Shown piece by piece: positions 27,345-36,483 of a stretch of DNA of 64,000 nucleotides. How positions within the stretch are numbered: the first letter of the stretch is position 1; each line of letters starts with the position of its first letter. The notes below the pieces were generated by a model, which was not told the origin of the DNA, did no database searches, and saw only the letters and a program-made list of their open reading frames with translations. Source of the DNA: Saccharomycopsis phalli (taxonomy: Eukaryota > Ascomycota > Saccharomycetes > Ascoideales > Saccharomycopsidaceae); NCBI GenBank assembly GCA_020342235.1, contig CP073214.1:1426001-1490000 (forward strand), in the 5' to 3' direction. The translations under genes were made by a program, and so were the position numbers.

Positions 27345-28300
27345 TGGGAAAGTATATACAAAAGAGTGACTAGATTTGGAAAATACCAGGGCATGTTATG
27401 AATATAAATTTGAAAGGCAATGTGACCCATTTGCGGTGCCAATCGACAGGCACTAAAATGGACCAAGCCGCCTTGTCTTCATTTGATGCCTTGTGTCTTG
27501 CGGATTCAATCCAATCCAATGGACAACATTGACGTAACTTGGATCTAAATTTAGCCAATTGAGGTTGTGGAGGATTACCGCAACCAAGTATGGTATGTGC
27601 CAAGGTTCTATAATAAGCCAGAGGGGGATTCTGGGTCTGGAGGGCACTAATTATAACTGATAAAGTGACAGAGCAATATAATTGGATAAGATTTTGATTA
27701 TGATAGTATGGTCTGTTGGGTTTATTGCTGTTGTAATTTGACTTCCACAACCAAGTAGTGGTACCATGCAGTATCGGCTGCGTGGTGCCGTCTGAATGGG
27801 AATAAAACCCAAGAGAGGAAAATGGACAGAGAAATGACGGAATTATGGAAATTGATTGCTAGTTCATGGCATTCCCAGGAATCTCATACCGCAGTCAAGT
27901 GTAATAACAGTCAATTGACCCAATGGTACCACGCCAATTTGCCCACCTCCATTAAACTTTGGTCATGGCACTGTGATAATTTCAAGCAATGTGAATGACA
28001 TTTTGCAAGTTTGAAAAGACTCGGACAATGGATCAAGTGCTGAAATTGGATAGATGATACCAGAAATGGTAATTTTGTGCTTTCTCATGGTAATCGATTC
28101 CGTCTGACCATAGAGTGAGACAGGGGAACTGGAATGACCCAATTCCAAGGTGGAAAAGGTAAATCGGTTAACTTTAAAGTGTATGTTGGACGTATTGCTT
28201 TTTCGCCGTCGACTCTAGCTACGCCACTATAAATTTTCATTTCACGGACTTGCAGGCTTTTAATTTTACACTCTTGGTCATATAGGTTTACTAGTTGGTA

Positions 28301-28400
28301 CATTGTAAACTACATCCAAGTAGTTCACTATAAACCACGTCCAAGAACTTTATTGTAAACCACATCCAGGAACTTTATTGTAAACCACACCCAAGTACTT
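28301..28400. repeat. Minisatellite, 25 bp x 4, between the SUN genes
   Basis: ATTGTAAACCACATCCARGAACTTT occurs four times with drift, in a 1.7 kb stretch (27345-29031) otherwise without a recognisable gene. That stretch must include the promoter of the downstream SUN gene. A 126-codon frame at 27370-27750 shows no coding character. Confidence 0.75.
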
Positions 28401-29031
28401 GAGTACATTACAACGAAATCACAAGGCCAATTTCTCGAAATTGCCAAGCAGCAACACTACTCCACCACAAGGTTATCCACAGACCCTAAAAGAGACTCGA
28501 ACGTTCCACGGCCCCAATGGATTGTTCTGCGTCATGCAGACAAGACAGTAGTTTGGATGCCGATTACAAATTTCACTCTAGTGGCTGTAAAGTTTTTCAC
28601 CTGTAGATTATACCTTAAAGCTTAATCGACGGGTATACGCTGGGGAAAAGCGAATCCACCCAGGGAAGTAGGGATGCAAAATTTAGGGAACAACACGGTC
28701 ACAAAAAAATTGCGGCTAATTTCACGTCAAGTCGCGTAGAATTAAACAAGTGAAACGCGTTGGCGACCTCTGGCTAGCTGCATGACTGAAGATTGAGAAA
28801 AATCAACAATGAAATTCCACCAAGTACGATATTGTAAATCTACATTGTTATGGTATATTCTATTGCTAGACTGACTGGTCAGTCTATAATAAAAAAAAAA
28901 GACTAAACTAAATAAAATATATCAGGCTGCGAGAGACCCACAGCTGAGAAGAATAAAATAAGTTAAAATAAATTTTAATTCTCACTAAAATACACGGCCA
29001 GCGGCCCATTTAAACGAGAAAAACTCAACCT

Positions 29032-30216
29032 CTAGGAAAAGACAAAGTTGGCAGAACCCTTAATCACGGTCACGGTACAACCGTCACTACCAGAACCAGT
29101 GTATTTCCCGTTAACGTAAGAACACTGACCGTTAACATTAGCACCGTCAGCAGCCTCAATAGCAAGACTGTAGTTTGGTGGGGTACGGTTGTTTGGGTTT
29201 GGAATCAACGACAAGTAGGTAAGTCCTCCGACGGAACCAGCACCAATGACGACTGGAGCCCAGTTTCCAAGACCACTTCCTGGGGTACCCCAGATACAAC
29301 CTTGCTCGACGTCAACACCGGCGTCGTTAACGTAGTACTGAGCAGAAGTTGGCTTGTTCATCCACTTGAAGTAAGTGTCACCATCAACAACCGAGATTGG
29401 CTTGGTGGAACCTGGAGTCAAACGGGTTGGGATATCCATGTTCTCACAACCTGGGTAGTCGGTACGACACAAGGAGAGGACCTGGTCGAGCTTGGAGACA
29501 GCGTTAGCAGACTCGATATCCCAAGCACACAAATAGTCTTGGTCCTTGTTGGTTCTGACAAGGAATCCGTTTTCACAGGTCAATCCACCTCTGGTTTGAC
29601 CGTCGCTCAATTGGTTGGCTGGCCATTGGGTTTTGGACATACCGGCTTGACAAGCGTAGGAACAGAAAAAACCTTCCTTACAAGAAGTGGTGGAGTCACC
29701 GTTCTCGTTCAAGATCGAAGCCCATCCTCCATAACCAACCCATGGAACGGCAATGACACCCTGACCGGATGGGAAAGTCGAACATGGGATGGTTCCATCT
29801 TGGAACTTTTCAGTTGGGTTGACAAAGTTGGCCAAGTCACCGTCAACACCTCCACTTCCAGAAGACGACGAGCTTCCGGAAGAAGAAGAAGAAGAAGAAG
29901 AAGAGGAGGAGGAGGCAGAAGATGAAGCAGAAGCGCTGGAAGAAGCAGCGCTTGAGCTGGATCCAGAACTAGATCCAGAGTCGGATCCAGAGCTTGGACC
30001 AACGGTGGTGGTGCCAGAAGTGGCAACGGCCTTGTTCTCGGTAACCAAAGAAGCAACCGCGCTGGTGCTTCCTTCACCGTCGGTAACGGTAAGAACAGTA
30101 GTAGCGGTAACGACGACGGTAGCGACGTTATCATCACGACGATGTAAATGGTGGGCGTGTTGAGGCACGGCGGTAACACCGGCGATCAAGGCCAATAAAA
30201 CTCTGTTGTACAACAT
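29032..30216 (-). CDS. SUN-family cell-wall protein 2, highly expressed copy
   Basis: Second SUN protein (GH132), 394 residues from the ATG at 30216 ([19 protein letters not shown]). It has a clean signal peptide and a Kex2 site (HLHRRDD). A Ser/Ala-rich, likely O-mannosylated linker (about 80-135) precedes the SUN domain ([73 protein letters not shown]). An upstream in-frame ATG at 30342 would add 42 residues that destroy the signal peptide. Codon use is strongly biased (TTG, GGT, AAG, CCA, GTC/GTT, no CTG seen), like RPL11 and unlike the tandem paralogue, so this copy is probably abundant. Its promoter carries a GC-rich inverted repeat and an Ace2/Swi5-like AACCAGCA (30305-30312), fitting daughter-cell septation expression. 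The nearby UIP5-like gene mirrors the UTH1-UIP5 neighbourhood (YKR042/044). Confidence 0.94.
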   Translation of the reverse strand: MLYNRVLLALIAGVTAVPQHAHHLHRRDDNVATVVVTATTVLTVTDGEGSTSAVASLVTENKAVATSGTTTVGPSSGSDSGSSSGSSSSAASSSASASSSASSSSSSSSSSSSGSSSSSGSGGVDGDLANFVNPTEKFQDGTIPCSTFPSGQGVIAVPWVGYGGWASILNENGDSTTSCKEGFFCSYACQAGMSKTQWPANQLSDGQTRGGLTCENGFLVRTNKDQDYLCAWDIESANAVSKLDQVLSLCRTDYPGCENMDIPTRLTPGSTKPISVVDGDTYFKWMNKPTSAQYYVNDAGVDVEQGCIWGTPGSGLGNWAPVVIGAGSVGGLTYLSLIPNPNNRTPPNYSLAIEAADGANVNGQCSYVNGKYTGSGSDGCTVTVIKGSANFVFS

Positions 30217-30369
30217 CAAGGAATGAATGACTCTTTGGAAAGGCAAAAGAACGACTGAATAAGATCCAAAGTGTGAATGAGAGACGAGAGAAAAAAAAAA
30301 CAAAAACCAGCAGACGTGGAGGAATAAAAAGGAATGGGTCACCAGGGCTAATCAGGGATTTCCGCGTCC

Positions 30370-30413
30370 GAGCGCGGTTCAGTGCATATAGGCGCGCCAC
30401 GAACCGCGCGCTC
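30370..30413. promoter_or_regulatory. GC-rich inverted repeat in the SUN gene 2 promoter
   Basis: Arms GAGCGCGGTTC (30370-30380) and GAACCGCGCGCTC (30401-30413) flank a spacer holding the palindrome GGCGCGCC (30391-30398). It lies about 155-200 bp upstream of the start codon in otherwise ordinary sequence. A dimeric regulator could bind here; which one is unknown. Confidence 0.5.
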
Positions 30414-30780
30414 TGATTGGCCGAAACGCACACTGGACGCTGCCGCCTAAACGAGACGCATATAGATACAGCAAGTATTGGGAAACTGCGACCCATGGCG
30501 GCTTCATTATGCGTGAATCCCTGAAAAACTGCAATTCCCCTTTAAGCTCAAACTGGCTAGGGGTACTAGGTAAGACATTCTAGGCGCGTCGCCAAAAACG
30601 GGCAATACAAAGGTGTTGTAAGGCCACTTGCTAGGGCGTAGCGATGTCTAGGTCTAACCTACAAGTGCATCATATAGTTGTATTGTGAAAATTTTTTTAC
30701 CGCATGCACTGGTATCACATATATCGTCACATGACGATCATCACATGACAATGTATACTGCTTTGGAGGCCTCACGTGAG

Positions 30781-32034
30781 CTAGGACAATAACCCGTGGC
30801 TTTGGCGCCCAACGGTCTTTTTGTGCACACGATACACCACAGTAATGAGATATCCAACAACAACAACAACCAACACGTAAATGTACTTCCGCGCCAGGCT
30901 AATGGTCTCGCGAATCTTCTGACGACGCTCTGCGCGCCGCTGGTCGGACTCCCGCTTGAGCCGCTTCTCCGCATTGTGCAATCTGCGCAACGTCCGGCGG
31001 GTCTGCTTCTCGTCCTTCTTCTGCGTCACCTTCCGCGCCCGTTTCGTTCCGGATCCGGCGTCGTATACCTCCGACACATCCTCGTACTTATCCGGCGAGT
31101 TTTCATCCTCGAGAATCTCGCTGAGCCGTTGGAAGCTCGCAAACGGCTGGTCCTGGTAGTCGTACAACCCGTACAAATGGCTCTCGATGATGTCGACGTT
31201 CTCGGCCAAGTCGCCTGTTTGTGCACTGAACCCAATGTGGAACTCCTCTGGAAGGAACACATCGTGGAGCGTGAAGCAGTTGGACCACGTGCCGTCGTTG
31301 TTGTAATCGAAATCAAGCGACACATAGCCGTCCTGGACGTAAATGACACGTGCCCGGGTGGCTCCGTTGGCTGGGTTCCACAAGTTTCGCGCAATACACC
31401 CGTCAATCTCGTTGGCTTTTCCGTCATGATCCTTGTCGTATTTTTCCGTGCCGTCGTTCCGGGCCGCCATCACGTATGGAAAGATCCCCCGTTTCCCGTT
31501 CCGGTAGGTATCCACATAGATGCCAAAGCCTTTGTACCATTCGCTGACCCCAAACAACTCGCCCTCGGGCAATTTGTCCGTGGTAAACATCACGGCCATA
31601 CCGTCGCCATGCAACTTTGCCACGTCGCCTTTTCCGCCAATGGCAAACACAAACTCGAGTTCAAACGACCGTTCCTTGACCTTGTGATTGCTGAAGAAAC
31701 TCAGCGTCATGTGCCGCTTTTCGGTGGTCAACCGCACATATTGTCCGTTGCGGATCATCACGTCTCCATTGAACTGGAAATTCTGCTCGGCGACGTCGTT
31801 ATCAAGGTACGGTGTCTGCAACCGGAACTGGTGCTGCTCCTTCCGATGAACGACCTCTGTGGTGAGAAGATCGTTCACCTCGGCGTTGCTGAATGTGCTG
31901 CTGACATCGGATCCGGAGTACAAGAGCTTGATCAACACAGAAAAGGTGAAGAACACGGTCACGGCTGCGGCAAGATACCGGATTGGCCGCGACCGTTTTA
32001 CTTTGTACAACACAATCTGGATCGTGCTATTCAT
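30781..32034 (-). CDS. UIP5: UIP5-like L-type lectin-domain membrane protein
   Basis: An N-terminal hydrophobic anchor (about 20-42) precedes an L-type lectin-like domain (about 60-300). That domain holds the segments LHGDGMAVMFT, GIYVDTYRNGKRG, KANEIDGCIARN and FHIGFSAQTGDLAENVDI, the pattern of the ERGIC-53/VIP36 fold. A long, strongly basic coiled coil (about 320-380, KRARKVTQKKDEKQTRRTLRRL...) leads to a C-terminal transmembrane helix (about 385-405, YVLVVVVVGYLITVV) and a short basic tail. This looks like a lumenal ER/Golgi or nuclear-envelope protein. S. cerevisiae UIP5 (YKR044W), known from an interaction with Ulp1, sits near the SUN gene UTH1, as here; Emp46/47-type cargo lectins are the alternative. 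Confidence 0.75.
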   Translation of the reverse strand: MNSTIQIVLYKVKRSRPIRYLAAAVTVFFTFSVLIKLLYSGSDVSSTFSNAEVNDLLTTEVVHRKEQHQFRLQTPYLDNDVAEQNFQFNGDVMIRNGQYVRLTTEKRHMTLSFFSNHKVKERSFELEFVFAIGGKGDVAKLHGDGMAVMFTTDKLPEGELFGVSEWYKGFGIYVDTYRNGKRGIFPYVMAARNDGTEKYDKDHDGKANEIDGCIARNLWNPANGATRARVIYVQDGYVSLDFDYNNDGTWSNCFTLHDVFLPEEFHIGFSAQTGDLAENVDIIESHLYGLYDYQDQPFASFQRLSEILEDENSPDKYEDVSEVYDAGSGTKRARKVTQKKDEKQTRRTLRRLHNAEKRLKRESDQRRAERRQKIRETISLARKYIYVLVVVVVGYLITVVYRVHKKTVGRQSHGLLS

Positions 32035-32721
32035 CTGGTATTTATCTGGAGATTTTAAAAATTATACCCCGGGTCACCTGACCCAAGATGTGCCCCACGA
32101 ATCTCCATATGCGCAGTTTTTTGGCCCATTCAAATATCCCTCTTACCATCGATACACATTATCCAGTGCTACGAATCGTCCTGTGTAATGTGTCCTAGTG
32201 TACCTGGTTCTGGTATGGACTCCTGGTATGTGGTTTACTAGGTACCAGTGTGCGGCTATGTATGTCAAGGCATGTCCAAAAGACCTTGGGAGCTAGTCGT
32301 GTCTCACTTAATTATTTTACAAGATCAGCGGTGCACTCTTGTCCCGACTCACGTGAGCTAGACGGCACTACTTGAGAAGAGACCAGTCGAGACTCTGCCG
32401 GTCACGTGTGGTGCATTGTGGTATAGTCTGGCCAATGTTTCACTTGGCATCGTGTACGTAGATCCCAAATTAGTGTGCAGTAGGCGGACCCAGTGAATGT
32501 GAAACATGTTAGCAATTCCGGCATTCCTGCTTATGTAAGAGGCCATCTAAGCCTTGCGATGTATCTTATGGAATGTGATGATGGAATGAATATGGGTGTG
32601 ATAATGTTTGGGTGATTGACTATGGAATGTAGATGTATATTGGATAATTGGAATATTATGGAATGTGGATTAATATCTGGATAGCTACGAAATCAAGCAG
32701 ATATGTGTTTGATTTGGTTAT

Positions 32722-32925
32722 TTATTTGATCTACTACTTTGATTATTCTAAAGGATTATTTGATCTACTAATTTGATTATTTGATGGATTATTTGATCTA
32801 CTACTTTGATTATTCTAAAGGATTATTTGATCTACTAATTTGATTATTTGATGGATTATTTGATCTACTACTTTGATTATTCAGAAGGATTATTTGATCT
32901 ACTACTTTGATTATTCAGAAGGATT
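32722..32925. repeat. Minisatellite, 33/34 bp x 6 with alternating variants
   Basis: Units begin TTATTTGATCTACTAMTTTG and end in either CTAAAGGA or GATGGA. The two types alternate (A-B-A-B) before a third ending, CAGAAGGA, appears twice. The alternation implies duplication of a two-unit block. Further AT-rich sequence continues to 33115. Confidence 0.85.
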
Positions 32926-33127
32926 ATTTTAATTGGTTATTTTGAAAAATTATTTTATTGGTTATTCTGAAAAACTATTTTAATTGGTTATTCTGAAAAA
33001 TTTTGAAAAATTATTTTACTTGATTATTTTGATATTCGATTATTTTAATCATTCAATACTTGATTCCAACGTTTCAATTTTAATCATTCAATACTTTAAC
33101 TTTATTCATCTCATAATTTAATCACCA

Positions 33128-33245
33128 TTTACCTCTTCTCTTTACCTCTTCTCTTTACCTCTTCTCTTTACCTCTTCTCTTTACCTCTTCTCTTTACCTC
33201 TTCTCTTTACCTCTTCTCACTCCCTTGCCTTTACCTCTTCTCTTC
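33128..33245. repeat. 13-bp tandem array next to the PHO86 stop codon
   Basis: TTACCTCTTCTCT is repeated about eight times, directly abutting the PHO86 stop; a diverged copy runs into the last codons of the gene (EKK end). Confidence 0.85.
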
Positions 33246-34119
33246 ACTTCTTCTCACTCCCCTTTTCACCCACCTTCTCCTCATACACATACAAATCCTT
33301 GGTAAACCCAAAAACCTTCCCCGGGTACGATTTCATCGGACTACGCAGCTGCAACACAAACTTCTGCCCCTCCAAACATCGTGCCAAGACCTTATCCACC
33401 GAAAAACAGTCAAAACGCACGGCAATCGACGTCGCATTCTTCCCAGCAACGGCCCGAACCCGCTGGATCGCCCATGACAAGAGATCGTCGTATATACCAG
33501 AGGTGCGGTACACCTTCTTCAACCCAAGCACGGTGATCCGGGCCTCTTGGGTCTTTTTCTTGGTCTCCAAAGGTTCCACAGACACAACTGCAATCGGTGT
33601 GTTTCGATACACCGCCACCTGCGAGTTCTCGGCGGTTTTGAGCAACTTTGTCACATATGCAGTTGGCTTGTCCACATCGGTCAACAAATACTCCCGCAAG
33701 TTGATACCAAACAAATCCTCGCCTCCGTTGTCACGGATCTCGTCGCTGAGATCGCGCATCTCATACGAGGCCAACTTACACAAGATAAGACAGGCGGCCA
33801 AGGTGGCCATGAGGAAAAATAGCGTCTGGAGCATGGACATTGGGTTGTCAAACAACACAGAAAGACCCTCGTTGAAGAGCCGCTCGCCAAACATATAGTA
33901 CCAGAACAGCGAGTTGACCGCAACAAGCAACCCAAGGGTCTTTGTGCTCCAAAACATGGAGGTCAGAAAGTCCGCATGGAGCTGGCGATAGTAGTCGATG
34001 GCATAGTTCAACGACGCAAGACTGTATTCCGGCTTCAAAGGCTCGATTCTTAGTTCCGCCGGGGCATTTGCATCGAGCGGAAGCGTGATATCCGCGCCAA
34101 CTTGTTGTTTTGGAGCCAT
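33244..34119 (-). CDS. PHO86: Pho86-like ER protein for phosphate-transporter export
   Basis: 291 residues from the ATG at 34119 (MAPKQQVGADITLP). Two close transmembrane helices occupy about 55-75 (TKTLGLLVAVNSLFWYYMF) and 92-115 (MLQTLFFLMATLAACLILC), followed by a soluble C-terminal domain. This layout and size (311 in S. cerevisiae) fit Pho86, which helps Pho84 leave the ER. My sequence match is weak, but position supports it: YJL115 (ASF1), YJL116 (a SUN gene) and YJL117 (PHO86) are consecutive in S. cerevisiae. The region upstream holds three CACGTG sites, the binding core of the phosphate regulator Pho4. The frame extends upstream to 34215 across this promoter; I prefer the internal start because the extension is Arg-rich and unlike a targeting signal. 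Confidence 0.72.
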   Translation of the reverse strand: MAPKQQVGADITLPLDANAPAELRIEPLKPEYSLASLNYAIDYYRQLHADFLTSMFWSTKTLGLLVAVNSLFWYYMFGERLFNEGLSVLFDNPMSMLQTLFFLMATLAACLILCKLASYEMRDLSDEIRDNGGEDLFGINLREYLLTDVDKPTAYVTKLLKTAENSQVAVYRNTPIAVVSVEPLETKKKTQEARITVLGLKKVYRTSGIYDDLLSWAIQRVRAVAGKNATSIAVRFDCFSVDKVLARCLEGQKFVLQLRSPMKSYPGKVFGFTKDLYVYEEKVGEKGSEKK

Positions 34120-34166
34120 GATGATGCTACGAGAAATTTTGCATCTCTCCAAAAACCACCCACTGG

Positions 34167-34218
34167 CACGTGGTGCACCTGTCACACGTGCCAACCGCAT
34201 CGGGAAGCGTGTCACGTG
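34167..34218. promoter_or_regulatory. Three CACGTG sites upstream of PHO86
   Basis: CACGTG lies at 34167-34172 (in GGCACGTGGTGC), 34185-34190 (in CACACGTGCC) and 34213-34218 (in GTCACGTGGC). The last overlaps the stop codon of the upstream gene. Pho4 in S. cerevisiae prefers CACGTGK with a non-T 5' flank, which at least two of these satisfy. Confidence 0.55.
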
Positions 34219-35585
34219 GCATCGGCCGACTCATAAATCTGGTTAATGAGCTGGAACGTGAATGTGATTTTCTCGAGAACCAGCTCGTCTGGTTCTTGGT
34301 CCGCCAACCCAAACGTCGTAACGATGCGTTTCATTTTATCTGGGTGCCACCGGATCCGCTCGTTCTTCAACACGTTCTTGTAGATTTTCGCGAGCACCGA
34401 CTCCGACTCTTGGCCAATGATTTTATCCTTAAACTCTTTTTCAAAGATGATCTCGGATCCTTGCCGAAGAAATCGCATCACGTTCTCCTGGTTCACTTCG
34501 CTGTATTCTCCACTGGACGTTGGCCAGACAATCGCTTTTGTAATAGTCAATTGCGACCATTTGTTGGTGTAATTTTGATAATCCTGGGCCGTCTGCAACT
34601 TCTCCGCAATCAAGTCTCGCTTTATCTCGTTGCTCGCCCTCAATTTACCATACAGAAGCTTGTACGGGTCGGGGCTCTCTAGTTTCAAATCCGGCTGCGG
34701 TATCGTCTTTACCCCAGACTTTCTGCCGACAAACTTGTACCCGTTGATGCTCGGCCCATACTCGATAAAAGGGTCCTCCAGTCTCTGTCTTTTGCTCCCA
34801 GATTTGCGGTTCTTTGTCCGGGTACGATTGTGTAGCGGCGACGCGTTCAAGCAGTCGCTATCTGAACTGTCTGGCTCGTTCCGGCCGCGAACCGGCGTGA
34901 ACGAGCTGAACCGGAAACCGTTGTCGGTGCTGGGCGAAAGCCGGAAGAAGTTCTGGCGCAGAAGCTTGACGGTGCTCTTGACCAGTTCCTGGCGATGCAC
35001 GGTTGGGGTTTTGAGGACAAACGGCGATGTCTGGTATTCGTTTTCGGAGCTTTCAAACTCGGTTTCGGTTTCGTAGTCTGATACGGTTTCTTCGTCGGTG
35101 TCGGAGGGTTGTTTTTCCCCGTTTTTTCTCGGGGCTTTTTGAGTGTCTTTTCCCGTGTCTTTTCCTGCGTCCTTCCCCACGTCTTTTTGAGTATCTTTTT
35201 GAGTGTCTTTTTGAGTGCCTTTTTCCATGCCTTTTTCCATGCCTTTTTCTGTGCCTTTTTCTGTGCCTTTTTCTGTGCCTTTTTCTGTGCCTTTTTCCAT
35301 GCCTCTCTTCACGTCTTTTATACCTCGATCTGCCATCTTTTCCAGAGAAACCTCCTTATTTGGCATCGACAATTTAAACGTCCGCTTCAATGGAATCAAA
35401 GGGATGCCAGAACCTTCAGTTTGGCGATGCTTAATGTATTTTGCCGGAAGAATGTACCCCTGAGCCGGGATGTCATCTTCCGTGGACTCTTCCTCGCTGA
35501 TTGTATCGTAGTCTGTGTCTGCTGCGGACTTTGGGACCTGCTCGTCCAATTGGGAGCCTCCAATGCCGGATATAGCCAAGGTCAT
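34212..35585 (-). CDS. Unknown protein with C-terminal J-like (RWHPDK) motif, NFKBIL1-like
   Basis: 457 residues from the ATG at 35585 (MTLAISGIGGSQ). The N-terminal half is acidic and low-complexity. It includes a Lys-rich repeat of GMEKGTEKGTQKD modules (12-bp unit, about 35175-35305) and a SDTDEETVSDYETE acidic run. The conserved-looking part is C-terminal (about 330-455): KLLYGKLRASNEIKRD, then NVLKNERIRWHPDKMKR, and ITFTFQLINQIYE. The RWHPDK segment resembles the J-domain-like motif of NFKBIL1 proteins, where an HPDK-type sequence sits in a similar helical setting. No specific orthologue is recognised. It lies 92 bp upstream of PHO86 on the same strand and diverges from IDH1. Confidence 0.65.
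   Translation of the reverse strand: MTLAISGIGGSQLDEQVPKSAADTDYDTISEEESTEDDIPAQGYILPAKYIKHRQTEGSGIPLIPLKRTFKLSMPNKEVSLEKMADRGIKDVKRGMEKGTEKGTEKGTEKGTEKGMEKGMEKGTQKDTQKDTQKDVGKDAGKDTGKDTQKAPRKNGEKQPSDTDEETVSDYETETEFESSENEYQTSPFVLKTPTVHRQELVKSTVKLLRQNFFRLSPSTDNGFRFSSFTPVRGRNEPDSSDSDCLNASPLHNRTRTKNRKSGSKRQRLEDPFIEYGPSINGYKFVGRKSGVKTIPQPDLKLESPDPYKLLYGKLRASNEIKRDLIAEKLQTAQDYQNYTNKWSQLTITKAIVWPTSSGEYSEVNQENVMRFLRQGSEIIFEKEFKDKIIGQESESVLAKIYKNVLKNERIRWHPDKMKRIVTTFGLADQEPDELVLEKITFTFQLINQIYESADAT
35175..35305. repeat. 12-bp tandem repeat coding for KGTE/KDTQ modules
   Basis: Repeats of CTTTTTCYGTGC and CTTTTTGAGTGT type, in frame with the J-like gene on the minus strand, about eleven copies. They encode a basic/acidic disordered stretch. 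Confidence 0.85.
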
Positions 35586-36054
35586 GATGTTTGTTGGTGT
35601 TTTGGACCAAAGTAAACACACGCGGGCGGGTAACTGTACGCGTGCTGCCAGGTACGCGGGGATAACCAATCAACGAGGTGATAATGATGGGATGAGTGAT
35701 TTGACATGGGAAGATGAAAGAAGATGGGGTTTTTGGATGGTGGCATATGGGTGAGAAGGAGATGTTTTGTTGTAGTGATGTGATTTTGTTTTTGTTTTAT
35801 GTTTGTCTTGTATTGATGTCTTGGATCTCTTGTTTCGGATTTACTGATTTGGAGTGGCCTTTGATATTGAGTGGCCTTTGTGTGATCGTTTATAGTGGCC
35901 TTTGGATGATTATCGCCTTTGGATGATTATTTGAGTGGCCTTTAGATGATCATTTATAGCACTTGGTGTTTTGCTATTTACAAGAGTTTTGTATAGCTGT
36001 ATTTTAAACTGCCATTTTTCAAGTAATTATATCTTCAAATAATTGTGGTGTTTC

Positions 36055-36352
36055 ATATTTCATTTTTCCTGTTACCATATTTTCATTACCATATTTTTAT
36101 ATTTGCAAATTGTCATATTTTTATATTTTCATTACCATATTTTCATATTTGCAAATTGTCATATTCACCATATTCTAAATTGTCATATTTACAAATTGTC
36201 ATATTTACAAATTGTCATTTGTCATTGACATTTGTCATTGCCATTGTATTCTCATTTTATTCTCATTGATTGTCATTAATTGCCATTGATTGTCATTAAT
36301 TGCCATTGATTGTCATTAATTGCCATTGATTGTCATTAATTGCCATTGATTC
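36055..36352. repeat. Intergenic AT-rich arrays upstream of IDH1 (about 15-bp and 20-bp units)
   Basis: ATTTGCAAATTGTCAT-type repeats run from 36055 to 36230. Then ATTGATTGTCATTAATTGCC (20 bp) is repeated about four times at 36265-36352. The 0.9 kb between 35586 and 36483 holds no gene; a run of GTGGCCTTTGGATGATTAT-like words lies at 35850-35955. Confidence 0.8.
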
Positions 36353-36483
36353 ATTGATCATTGATTGTCACTCATCCGCCTATCCCATCATGCCTAATTC
36401 GGTGGGTGCGCACACCCCCAGGGAAAATTTGATGTCCGAGGGGTTTAAATTGTTTTTCACTCATTCATACACTTGTTTTCACA

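Noticed and set aside
27370-27750. 126-codon minus-strand frame between the SUN genes
   Set aside because: No signal peptide, domain or codon bias; lies in the likely promoter of the downstream SUN gene.
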